NCBI GenBank assembly: GCA_003566395.1
Contig: PXDL01000463.1
Location: 1 to 7,268, forward strand
Direction of reading: 5' to 3'
Source of the DNA: Balneolia bacterium
GTDB taxonomy: Bacteria > Bacteroidota > Rhodothermia > Balneolales > Cyclonatronaceae
Length of the DNA stretch: 7,268 nt
In this document: one piece after another, positions 1 to 6,141 of the stretch
Numbering within the stretch: the stretch's first letter is position 1
Layout: each line of letters opens with the position of its first letter
Position numbers and translations under genes: made by a program
The notes under the pieces: model-generated
What the model saw: only the letters and a program-made list of their open reading frames with translations
The model's database searches: none
Told to the model about the DNA's origin: nothing

Positions 1-117
1 GATTTGTTTCTCAGTGATGGCCCCTTATACGTACGCGGCTGGCTGGAATGGAATTTATATCATGAAATCAATGCGAAAATCCTGCTATCGTACGATCCTG
101 CCCCCTCCGGCATCAGA
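1..117 (+). other. Segment of unknown origin left of the ndvB breakpoint, with a protein-like partial frame
   Basis: This stretch is not ndvB and looks less GC-rich than the rest. Plus-strand frame 1 is open from the first base and reads like a real protein, with segments such as VRGWLEWNLYHEINAKILL followed by SYDPAPSGIRP. After the junction near 117 the frame continues through antisense ndvB to a stop at 310-312, which would be a nonsense tail. It could be the broken end of a gene that begins left of the window, or a chance frame of about 39 codons. I do not recognise the family. A 10-bp palindrome, ATCGTACGAT (88-97), lies between two copies of ATCCTGC (79-85 and 95-101), near the breakpoint. 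No insertion-sequence terminus can be named with confidence. Confidence 0.3.
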
Positions 118-3100
118 CCCCCCCTTGGCGATGGCGAACAGGCTTGCCAGCCGCGCCTCGGAGGCCAGCAGGTCGTAGCAGTTGGGGTCGCGCGTGTTCG
201 TCGCCACCGAAAAGCCAATGGACAGCAGCCTCTTGTCGGGATCGAGCAGAAAGGCAAAATCCATTTGCATGGCAAGATCGCGGGCCAGCCGTTCGACTTC
301 GACAAGCCGTAGGCCGGTTCTGTTCGTCGCGTCTTCTACGTGGCCCGCGATGCAGTCGCGCGCCGCACCGCACCAAAAGGCCAAGTCGGCTGCTGGTTCC
401 TTGAGGGCCGTGGCGAGGCCGGCAGCCTCGCTTGCAAGGGACAGCAAGGTCGGGAACGCCTCTTGCAGCTCATTCGCGGCGCTCAGACGGTCCAGCAGGA
501 CGGAAACAGCGACTGTCTCTGGGGTCAGCGACATCCGTGCCAGCGCCAGCGCATCGTCAAGCCCTGCGCGCCGTTCAGCCTCTGCCAGAGGCGTATCCTG
601 CCAGGATCGGCAGGCCTGCGCCACGGCGATCAGGTGGCCGGCCAGATTGCCGCTGTCCACCGAAGAGATATAGGACGGCTCCAGCACGCGCAGGTCGCAC
701 GTATCATGCCAGTTGTAGAGGTGCCCGCGAAACCGGGGCATCCGTTGCACGCTGAGCAGTGTCTGTTCCAGCCGGGTGATGGCCGCCGCCTGTCCGATCC
801 ACCCCATGTCGCGCGCAACGGTTGTGGACAGCAAGTAGAGCCCTATATTGGTGGGCGACGTCCGGTGAAACACTGTGGGCGTCGGGATTTCCTGAAAGTT
901 GTCAGGGGGCAGGAAGTTGTCGGCCTCGGTCACGAAGGTCTCGAAATAGCGCCACGTCCGGCGGGCAATCAGACGCAGGGCGTGGACCTCTGTCGCCGCA
1001 AGGGGCACTGACACCGCAGCCGCCTGTGAGCGGCTGACGCGATACGCCAACGCGGGCGCCGCCAACCACAGCAGCGCGAAGGGGGCGACAATCGGCCAGC
1101 CTTCAGGGTTGAGCGTGACCGCGACACCACAGGCGGACAGGCCAAGAATCAGGCCACCTGCCATCTGGCGGTACTGCGCGTCAGGCCGCAGCCGCACGCC
1201 CGCGCCCGCCGCAGCCGCCGTCACCCATTGCAACAGGTGGCGCCGCGTCACCGCCATCCGGAACATCGCGCGCCCTGCGGCATCGATCATCTGCCACGCC
1301 GTGTCGGCCAGAAACGCCGTGTTCAGCGCGATCTGCGCCAAGGACCGGCGCGCATCGGACAGCAGCGCCGCTAAATGGCTGCGCGAAGTGATTCCGGCCC
1401 GACCCGGCAGAACGGCAAACGGCAGCCCGACTAGATGCGGCAGTGCCAGCATAAAAAGCACCGCAAGCGTCCACACAACTGCCATCGGCACCGGCAATAG
1501 CCACCCTGCGAACAGCGCGGCCAGAGTGAAAGGTGCCACCATGGCGCGCCGCAGATTGTCAGCTACTTTCCACCGGCCAAGCGGCGACAGCCCACTGTCC
1601 GGGCGGATCAGCCACGGCAGAAGCTGCCAGTCGCCCCGCACCCACCGGTGCTGGCGGCGCATGGCGGTGTCGTAGCGTGCAGGGAAGTCGTCGACCACGT
1701 CGATGTCCGACGCCAGCCCCGCGCGGGCGAAGTCTCCCTCGAACAGGTCATGGCTCAACATGCTGTTGTCCGGCACGCGGCCCGCAAGGCTGGCGGCAAA
1801 GGCGTCTATATCGTAGATGCCCTTGCCGGTGAATGACCCCTCGGCGAACAGATCCTGATATACATTGCTGTCGGCACTGGCATAAGGCTCGATCCCCCCA
1901 GGGCTGGAAAAGACGCGCTGGAAGAACGAGCCGTCAGATCCGGTCGGCAGTGCTGGCGTCACGCGTGGCTGAATAATCCCAAAACCCGACGTCACGCGCC
2001 GGGCCCGGGGGTCAAACACGGCCCGATTGAGAGGATGCGCCATCTTGCCGATCAGCCGCGCAACGGTATCGCGCAACAGGCGGGTGTCGGCATCAAGGGT
2101 GATGACGAACCGCACATCCGGCGGTAGACTTTGATGAGGGAGGAAACTCGTGTCCGTGGCGCCGCGCAACAGACGGTTCAGCTCGGTCAGCTTGCCCCGC
2201 TTGCGCTCCCACCCCATCCACACGCCTTCTGCGGGGTTCCAGAGCCTGTGGCGGTGCAGGAACAGGAAACGATCATCTTGTTCGGACGGATACCGAGCGT
2301 TCAGGCGCTTCATCGCCGCCTCTGCTATGGCGACAAGAGACGCATCCTGCGGTGTCGTCTGACTAACCGCATCCGGCCCGTCTGACAGCAGCGCATAGTG
2401 CAGCGCGCCGCCAGTGCTGGACAAGTGATGCACTTCGAGTTGGTCGATCTGCGCCTGCAGATCCTCAGCGTCATGCAGTATTACGGGCACCACAACAAGT
2501 GTTCGCAAGGAAGACGGAATGCCGCCCACCAGATCCAGAGCTGGCAACAGTTTCGGCCGCACGGACCGGGTTATCGCCAGATTGACCAGCGCGATGCCGG
2601 CTTCCGACGCGGTGACAAGGCCGGTGATCGCAAGGAACAACAATGCCAGCCCATCTACCCCCGTGGTCCAGAGCGCCGCGCCGAGAACCACAGCCGAAAT
2701 AAGAACGATGGCCCCCAGATAACCCGCAAGGCCATGCCGGCCTAATAGACGAGCCAGCCGCATCTTCAGGGTCGGCACAAACCTGACGTCGCGTTCCAGA
2801 GCACGCCGACCGGGCCCAATCAGGCTGAACCCCGGGTCGGATTCAGCGCCTGGCGCACCTTGCGCGGCAAGTCTGAGTGCGGCATCCGCTACCGCGATCT
2901 CACTCAAGCCAGACCGGCGTGCCAAAATCTCGATTTCCGTGCGGTAGCCGTTGCGCGAATTGAAATCCATCGCTGCGAAATCGGACCGGGCACGGATGCG
3001 ACTGTCAATCAGGCTGATATCCTCGACGAAATCGGCCCAATCGTGTTCCGACGCTAAACGCATGCTGGTCACGATATTGCGCATCGTGACGTTCGATGCC

Positions 3101-3987
3101 CCTTGCCGCAGCTGTGCGTTCTGCACGACCGTCTCGATCGAAGATCCCTGTTGGTCCAGCCGGTCTTCCAGCCAGGCGTGCAGCGGCGTCTCGGCCGGGT
3201 CGAACCCTCGCAGCCGTTTTGCGATCTGGGCTGAAACGATTTCGTCCAGCGGGGCGGTTACGAGCGATGCGGTTGCAGCAAGGAGAGCGTCCCGCGGCGT
3301 CACCGCCGGATCGTTGCGCGCCCCCAGCACCTGATCGACGATCCTGTCGGCAACCATACGCTGTTCGTTGCCAAGGATGATCTGTTCGGCCAGGCGGCGC
3401 ATGTTTTCGACCAGCACGATCCGCAAGGTGATCGCTACGGCCCAAAGTTCGCCAATGGAGAGCGGGCTGACCTGCTGGTAGGATTTCACGAACCGGGTGA
3501 GACTGGGAGCTGAAAGAAGGCTATCGGTATGGGCGACATAGGCCCATGCAAGGCCGAACACGCGCGGGTAACCAGCAAACGGACCATCGGCGAGCTTGGG
3601 CAGTTGCCGGTAGTATCCGCGAGGCAAATCTTCGCCGATCTGGTGCAACTGCTGTTCGACCAGATGGAAATTGTCCAGCAGCCATTCGGCGGCGGGCGTA
3701 ACAGGACGCCTGGACTGCAAGGTTTTTGCGCAGGAGCGGTAGGCCGTGAGCAGATAGCGCGCGTTGTCCTCGACGCGCGCCGTCAATGGCTGGACACGCG
3801 GGCCGCGCCAAGGTGCCACCGTTTGCGCGGCCGCCAGCGTCAGCGCGTGATGCTCGAGCCTCTCGGTGCCGAATATCTCTGATCGGATCGGAGCTGTGTC
3901 GCGCCACAGGTCAGTCGCGCAGGGTCGCCATCTGAAAGTATAGACCATGCGCTGTCGTAGGCTGGGCATCAAGAGTGCGGCCGTCAC
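85..3987 (-). CDS. ndvB: Cyclic beta-1,2-glucan synthase (NdvB/Cgs type), 3'-truncated
   Basis: The full enzyme is an inner-membrane protein that polymerises UDP-glucose into beta-1,2-glucan and cyclises it for the periplasm. This 1300-residue product covers less than half of the roughly 2800-residue family length. An N-terminal region of about 415 residues leads to membrane segments near 421-440 and 446-472. The GT84 glycosyltransferase core follows, with VVVP at 498-501, LSDGPD at 534-539, the DxD motif LDADT at 631-635, HDLFEGDF at 746-753 and the RRQHRWVRGDW signature at 777-787. Further membrane segments lie near 818-860 and 943-983. The middle cyclisation domain begins near 1000 (YFETFV, FLPPDNFQE, RTSPTNIGLYLL, RGHLYNWHD). 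Homology ends at about residue 1289 (EARLASLFAIAKG), followed by an unrelated tail. The middle-domain remainder and the GH94-like chain-length domain are lost. The GTG start overlaps the upstream stop. The GT core shows no frameshift, so a protein may be made, but cyclic glucan production is unlikely. Confidence 0.93.
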   Translation of the reverse strand: MTAALLMPSLRQRMVYTFRWRPCATDLWRDTAPIRSEIFGTERLEHHALTLAAAQTVAPWRGPRVQPLTARVEDNARYLLTAYRSCAKTLQSRRPVTPAAEWLLDNFHLVEQQLHQIGEDLPRGYYRQLPKLADGPFAGYPRVFGLAWAYVAHTDSLLSAPSLTRFVKSYQQVSPLSIGELWAVAITLRIVLVENMRRLAEQIILGNEQRMVADRIVDQVLGARNDPAVTPRDALLAATASLVTAPLDEIVSAQIAKRLRGFDPAETPLHAWLEDRLDQQGSSIETVVQNAQLRQGASNVTMRNIVTSMRLASEHDWADFVEDISLIDSRIRARSDFAAMDFNSRNGYRTEIEILARRSGLSEIAVADAALRLAAQGAPGAESDPGFSLIGPGRRALERDVRFVPTLKMRLARLLGRHGLAGYLGAIVLISAVVLGAALWTTGVDGLALLFLAITGLVTASEAGIALVNLAITRSVRPKLLPALDLVGGIPSSLRTLVVVPVILHDAEDLQAQIDQLEVHHLSSTGGALHYALLSDGPDAVSQTTPQDASLVAIAEAAMKRLNARYPSEQDDRFLFLHRHRLWNPAEGVWMGWERKRGKLTELNRLLRGATDTSFLPHQSLPPDVRFVITLDADTRLLRDTVARLIGKMAHPLNRAVFDPRARRVTSGFGIIQPRVTPALPTGSDGSFFQRVFSSPGGIEPYASADSNVYQDLFAEGSFTGKGIYDIDAFAASLAGRVPDNSMLSHDLFEGDFARAGLASDIDVVDDFPARYDTAMRRQHRWVRGDWQLLPWLIRPDSGLSPLGRWKVADNLRRAMVAPFTLAALFAGWLLPVPMAVVWTLAVLFMLALPHLVGLPFAVLPGRAGITSRSHLAALLSDARRSLAQIALNTAFLADTAWQMIDAAGRAMFRMAVTRRHLLQWVTAAAAGAGVRLRPDAQYRQMAGGLILGLSACGVAVTLNPEGWPIVAPFALLWLAAPALAYRVSRSQAAAVSVPLAATEVHALRLIARRTWRYFETFVTEADNFLPPDNFQEIPTPTVFHRTSPTNIGLYLLSTTVARDMGWIGQAAAITRLEQTLLSVQRMPRFRGHLYNWHDTCDLRVLEPSYISSVDSGNLAGHLIAVAQACRSWQDTPLAEAERRAGLDDALALARMSLTPETVAVSVLLDRLSAANELQEAFPTLLSLASEAAGLATALKEPAADLAFWCGAARDCIAGHVEDATNRTGLRLVEVERLARDLAMQMDFAFLLDPDKRLLSIGFSVATNTRDPNCYDLLASEARLASLFAIAKGGSDAGGGRIVR
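117..124. other. Breakpoint truncating ndvB, at a run of seven C
   Basis: Read on the minus strand, NdvB homology runs cleanly to the codons for AIAKG and is lost within the G7 run (C7 on the plus strand, 118-124). None of the three frames beyond it restores the expected family continuation (a D-V-P...HWF-like stretch after AIAKG). This is therefore a junction with unrelated DNA and not a simple slippage frameshift in the homopolymer. An insertion, deletion or inversion end would all fit. No target-site duplication can be tested because only one side is in the window. Confidence 0.6.
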
Positions 3988-4160
3988 GCCACCTCACGGG
4001 TGAATGGTTTCAGGTCGTCCGCAACTGTCCGCGCTGATCCGTTGGCCAAGACCCCCGTCCTGTCGGCCAGAGTCCCAAGTGCGGCATCATCGAATTTCGC
4101 CGAAGGCCGCATGCGCCGCGTCATGGCCACCCAATTGTCTGCAATCTGATCCCAGTTCAT
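3984..4160 (-). CDS. Small CsbD-like protein, translationally coupled to ndvB
   Basis: This encodes 58 residues beginning MNWDQIADNW, which resembles the N-terminus of the CsbD-like stress-protein family (MNWDQI-x-G-NW). A second stretch, KFDDAALGTLADRTGVL (22-38), matches the usual K-L-T-D-D-D-L...I-x-G-x-x-D pattern only loosely. The protein is short, polar and without a signal peptide or membrane segment, so it is probably cytoplasmic. I chose the ATG at 4160 because AAGGGA lies at a good distance upstream. A TTG at 4175 is also in frame, but the Shine-Dalgarno sequence would then lie inside the gene. The stop overlaps the ndvB start as GTGA (3987-3984), which indicates one operon and coupled translation. 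Its role is unknown. It could be a stress protein or a small partner of the glucan synthase, but only gene order supports the latter. Confidence 0.65.
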   Translation of the reverse strand: MNWDQIADNWVAMTRRMRPSAKFDDAALGTLADRTGVLANGSARTVADDLKPFTREVA

Positions 4161-4341
4161 TTCGGGTCCCTTCAAGAGTTGGCGACTGTCCTTTCGCTGA
4201 CATGCTCCAGCACGTCGCGCGTCACAATCTGAGGTTGTGGGGTAAGTTCAGGCCATGCTAGCGGGCCGGTGCCCCCGGCGCGCTATCCCAGATCAGTGTC
4301 GCCGCAGTTCCCGGAGCGAAGACGGCAGTATCCCGCCGATA
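4161..4341. other. Intergenic space between two minus-strand genes, with no assignable gene
   Basis: These 181 bases separate the 78-residue gene from the CsbD-like gene. On the minus strand a short frame without a usable start ends at 4172, inside the Shine-Dalgarno region of the CsbD-like gene. It may be a remnant or chance. The plus-strand frames here look like shadows. A promoter for the CsbD-like/ndvB pair may lie here, but I see no convincing -35/-10 pair. Confidence 0.4.
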
Positions 4342-4343
4342 CT
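4327..4343 (-). terminator. Short hairpin at the stop codon of the 78-residue gene
   Basis: AGTATC (4327-4332) and GATACT (4338-4343) form a perfect 6-bp stem with a 5-base loop, CCGCC. It overlaps the TAG stop (4344-4342) of the minus-strand gene. There is no U-rich tail after it in the direction of transcription, so it is at best a weak terminator or an mRNA 3'-end hairpin. A stem this short can arise by chance. Confidence 0.2.
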
Positions 4344-4578
4344 ACCGACGACGAACGGAATTTCCGCCTTCAAGAATATCATTGATCAGGGTAGCGACTG
4401 CGGCGTGAAGCTCGGTCTGCCCGTCATCGCCCACATCATTCGCGTGCGCCGCAGCAGCATCGCGGAGTATTCCGACGATCTCATGTTCCGGCAGGATGTT
4501 GCGGTCATTCAGCGCAAGCAGAAGCGACTCGCAAATCGCGAGCGCCGCAGTTCCTGGCACATCAGGGATGGTGGGCAT
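4342..4578 (-). CDS. Conserved small protein of unknown function (78 residues)
   Basis: The product begins MPTIPDVPGTAAL and ends EGGNSVRRR. I recall similar short proteins in Rhodobacterales with this N-terminus, a central LNDR-I-LPE-EIVG-LRDAAAAH segment and a C-terminal GGNSVR, but I know of no assigned function. It appears helical throughout: residues 11-27 (AALAICESLLLALNDRN), 31-46 and 55-70 could form three amphipathic helices. There is no signal peptide, metal site or recognisable DNA-binding motif. I chose ATG 4578 because GGAAGG lies about nine bases upstream. A GTG at 4635 is in frame but lacks a Shine-Dalgarno sequence, and the extension would add a hydrophobic stretch that I believe is absent from the family. 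The gene is divergent from the Crp/Fnr regulator and could be its target, but that is inference. Confidence 0.7.
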   Translation of the reverse strand: MPTIPDVPGTAALAICESLLLALNDRNILPEHEIVGILRDAAAAHANDVGDDGQTELHAAVATLINDILEGGNSVRRR

Positions 4579-4642
4579 TGGCTTGGCCTTCCGTAGGCAG
4601 CTGTCGAGTGCGATACACACGATGAAAAGGAGCACTGCACCA

Positions 4643-4672
4643 ATGTCACAGGTTTATGGTATCGTGGACTGA
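4643..4672 (+). CDS. Possible nine-codon leader peptide (MSQVYGIVD)
   Basis: An ATG at 4643 is preceded by AAAAGGAG (4625-4632), the clearest plus-strand Shine-Dalgarno sequence in this intergenic space, with a ten-base gap. The frame closes after nine codons at TGA (4670-4672). That stop lies in the left arm of the inverted repeat at 4666-4685, just before the first possible ATG of the regulator gene. Ribosomes ending here could therefore affect folding of that hairpin. There is no run of a single amino acid as in classic attenuators. A frame this short can occur by chance, so this is a hypothesis only. Confidence 0.25.
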   Translation: MSQVYGIVD

Positions 4673-4685
4673 AGCAGATCAGTCC
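4666..4685. promoter_or_regulatory. Inverted repeat with Crp-type half-site spacing
   Basis: GGACTGA (4666-4672) and TCAGTCC (4679-4685) are perfect inverted copies separated by six bases. Crp-family proteins bind two half-sites of the type TGTGA and TCACA with six bases between them, and here the inner halves are ACTGA and TCAGT at the same spacing. The repeat lies in the divergent space, two bases before the ATG at 4688. It could be an operator for the adjacent regulator, or a 7-bp RNA hairpin in its leader. The half-site differs from the consensus for both Crp and Fnr. Confidence 0.4.
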
Positions 4686-4687
4686 GG

Positions 4688-5497
4688 ATGCTTGTATTGA
4701 CGCCTATATACGGTTTGCGGGTCCGCCTCCGTCACCGGATATTTATCGACACAGGAGCATTTGTTCTGGGTGAAGTTCACAGTCCGTTTTCGCGCAAACT
4801 CGGAGCATTTGTTGCCTTGTCCGACCAGGAAATGTCAGCGCTTGACAGGTTGCATAGTCGACGGAGAATTTTTCCTGTCGGAGTGGACATGGTACATCAA
4901 GGCCAGACCGATCAGGCAGCCTATATCTTGGCTTCGGGTTGGGTGTGTTCGTACAAAATCCTTGCGGATGGCGCGCGGCAGATCGTCGATTTTCAGCTCC
5001 CAGGCGATTTCCTCGGCCTACGGTCAGTGTTGTTCCGCACCTCCGATCACAACATCGAACCCATCACAAAGGTCGAGGCGTCCGAAGTGCTTGTGTGCGA
5101 TCTGCTGGAGACCTTCAGCGAGACACCGCGGCTTGCCACCGCTGTTCTCTGGGCGGCATCGCGCGACGAGGCCATGGTGGTCGAGCATCTGGTCAGCCTC
5201 GGACGGCGCAACGCGAAGGAACGGACCGCGCATTTCCTGCTGGAACTGGGCGCAAGGCTGAAACTGGTGGGTCTGGGCTCAACGTCGGGGTATGCCTGTC
5301 CTCTGTCGCAATACCTGCTGGCGGACACGCTGGGCCTAAGCGCGGTTCACGTCAATCGCGTCCTGCGCGAATTGCGCGAAGACGGCCTTGTAACGTTCCA
5401 GAACGGACTGGTGGAGATACACGATCTCAACGGACTGGTGGACCTCGCGGACTTCGACAAGACCTATCTCGACCACGAGGGCCCTCTGCTGAAATAA
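4688..5497 (+). CDS. Crp/Fnr-family transcriptional regulator
   Basis: This is a cytoplasmic DNA-binding regulator of up to 269 residues. A cyclic-nucleotide-binding-like beta-roll spans about 55-140, including GWVCSYKILADGARQI and LPGDFLG. A dimer helix lies near 145-172, and the C-terminal winged helix has its recognition helix at about 218-233 (LSAVHVNRVLRELREDG). The stretch LGRRNAKERTAHFLLELGARL is typical of alphaproteobacterial members. The pocket lacks the glutamate and the Arg-Ser pair that bind cAMP in Crp, and the N-terminus has no cysteine cluster for an Fnr iron-sulfur centre, so the effector is unknown. In the recognition helix, Arg180 and Glu181 of Crp are replaced by Ala and Val, so a different operator is expected. 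The start is uncertain: ATG 4688 has no Shine-Dalgarno sequence, and family proteins usually begin just before a stretch like SPFSRKL (residue 32). An in-frame CTG at 4766 behind AGGAG would give 243 residues. Confidence 0.9.
   Translation: MLVLTPIYGLRVRLRHRIFIDTGAFVLGEVHSPFSRKLGAFVALSDQEMSALDRLHSRRRIFPVGVDMVHQGQTDQAAYILASGWVCSYKILADGARQIVDFQLPGDFLGLRSVLFRTSDHNIEPITKVEASEVLVCDLLETFSETPRLATAVLWAASRDEAMVVEHLVSLGRRNAKERTAHFLLELGARLKLVGLGSTSGYACPLSQYLLADTLGLSAVHVNRVLRELREDGLVTFQNGLVEIHDLNGLVDLADFDKTYLDHEGPLLK
4753..4768 (+). promoter_or_regulatory. Shine-Dalgarno sequence and possible alternative CTG start of the Crp/Fnr gene
   Basis: AGGAG (4753-4757) is followed after eight bases by an in-frame CTG (4766-4768). 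Starting here would give a protein opening five residues before PFSRKL, close to the usual N-terminus of this family. CTG is a rare start codon, so the ATG at 4688 or a TTG at 4697 or 4715 remains possible. Confidence 0.3.
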
Positions 5498-6020
5498 TCA
5501 GGCAGCCGACATGCCGCCATCGACGATATTGGCTGCCCTGTTGACATAGGCGGCATCGTCGGAGGCGAGGAACGCCACAACAGCCGCGACTTCGTCCGGC
5601 GTCCTGTAGCGCTTCATCGGGATCGTCGCCGCGAAACCGTCATGCACTTCAGCCGCAGCATCTGAGCTGGCCCTTTCCTTGATCGCATCCATCATCCGGC
5701 GTTTGATGTGGCTGGGGTTGATGCAATTCACGCGTATGCCCCTGCACCCCCATTCCACCACCGCCGCACTGGTCAGGCTTGGAACTGCGTGCTTGCTGGC
5801 GACATAGGCGCAAACCCCGCCGATCCGGTGAGACCAGCCACGCTGAAAGACTTGATGATGCTGTGGCGACCAGCCTTGGCCAGTATCGGGCTTACCAGTT
5901 TGAACCCGACGAACATGCCCATAGGGAAAGCTGGGATGGGGTGGTTCTGCGCCGACCCGGCAAAATGCCACATCTTCAGGGGTCTCGATACGCGCCGAGA
6001 AGACGCAGGTCGGCATTCTG
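5498..6020 (-). pseudogene. Short-chain dehydrogenase/reductase (SDR) remnant, several frameshifts, N-terminus missing
   Basis: Read leftwards, pieces of one classical SDR appear in changing frames. QNADLRLLGA (from 6020) resembles the NNAG region. A frame change near 5991-5996 leads to RIETPEDVAF. Another between about 5930 and 5965 leads to GMFVGFKLVSPILAKAGRHS and a degraded serine-motif segment ending FSVAGL. A third near 5808-5816, consistent with loss of one base, leads to the YxxxK motif AYVASKH (Tyr codon 5806-5804, Lys codon 5794-5792), then EWGCRGIRVNCINPS and the C-terminus VDGGMSAA. The Rossmann segment with the TGxxxGxG motif is not found upstream. An intact SDR has about 250 residues and uses NAD(P)H to reduce or oxidise a carbonyl/alcohol substrate, but this copy cannot be functional. 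The substrate of the parent is unknown. Its stop codon directly adjoins the stop of the convergent regulator gene. Confidence 0.8.
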
Positions 6021-6089
6021 GGTGGCACAACTGGGTCGTAAATGTGGTCGTCTCGGGCAAATGTCATGCGTGGAACCTACATCATAACG

Positions 6090-6107
6090 GCGCATTTGCG
6101 CTATAAT
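6090..6107 (+). promoter_or_regulatory. Possible promoter -10 for the integrase gene, next to a small palindrome
   Basis: TATAAT at 6102-6107 is a perfect -10 hexamer, 117 bases before the integrase ATG. No good -35 lies 16-18 bases upstream. Directly before it, GCGCA (6090-6094) and TGCGC (6097-6101) form a small inverted repeat that could be an operator or chance. If used, the transcript would include the whole 12-7-12 inverted repeat in its leader. Confidence 0.3.
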
Positions 6108-6141
6108 TAGGTGATAACCGCCGCCTCTTGCCGTAACCCCA

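Noticed and set aside
1..117. Left segment as the terminus of a known insertion sequence
   Set aside because: The bases next to the junction do not match any terminal inverted repeat I can recall with confidence, and only one end is in the window, so no repeat pair or target duplication can be shown.
1109..1675. Plus-strand frames of up to 223 codons across the ndvB gene
   Set aside because: They are antisense to an intact GT84-family reading frame with clear motifs. Such frames are common shadows in GC-rich genes.
4172..4282. Minus-strand frame ending ...RDVLEHVSERTVANS before the CsbD-like gene
   Set aside because: It looks protein-like and ends at the Shine-Dalgarno sequence of the next gene, but it has no credible start or ribosome-binding site and a stop closes it upstream near 4282. 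It could be a remnant, but the evidence is too thin.
4579..4635. Longer form of the 78-residue protein starting at GTG 4635 with a hydrophobic leader
   Set aside because: No ribosome-binding site lies before the GTG. The cysteine context (ALDSC) is not a proper lipobox, and GGAAGG before ATG 4578 favours the short form.
4754..4813. Repeat of GGAGCATTTGTT at 4754-4765 and 4802-4813
   Set aside because: The two copies are 48 bases apart and both encode GAFV. The second is part of the conserved regulator N-terminus and the first falls where the start is uncertain. A 12-base match pair of this kind is more likely chance than a functional repeat.
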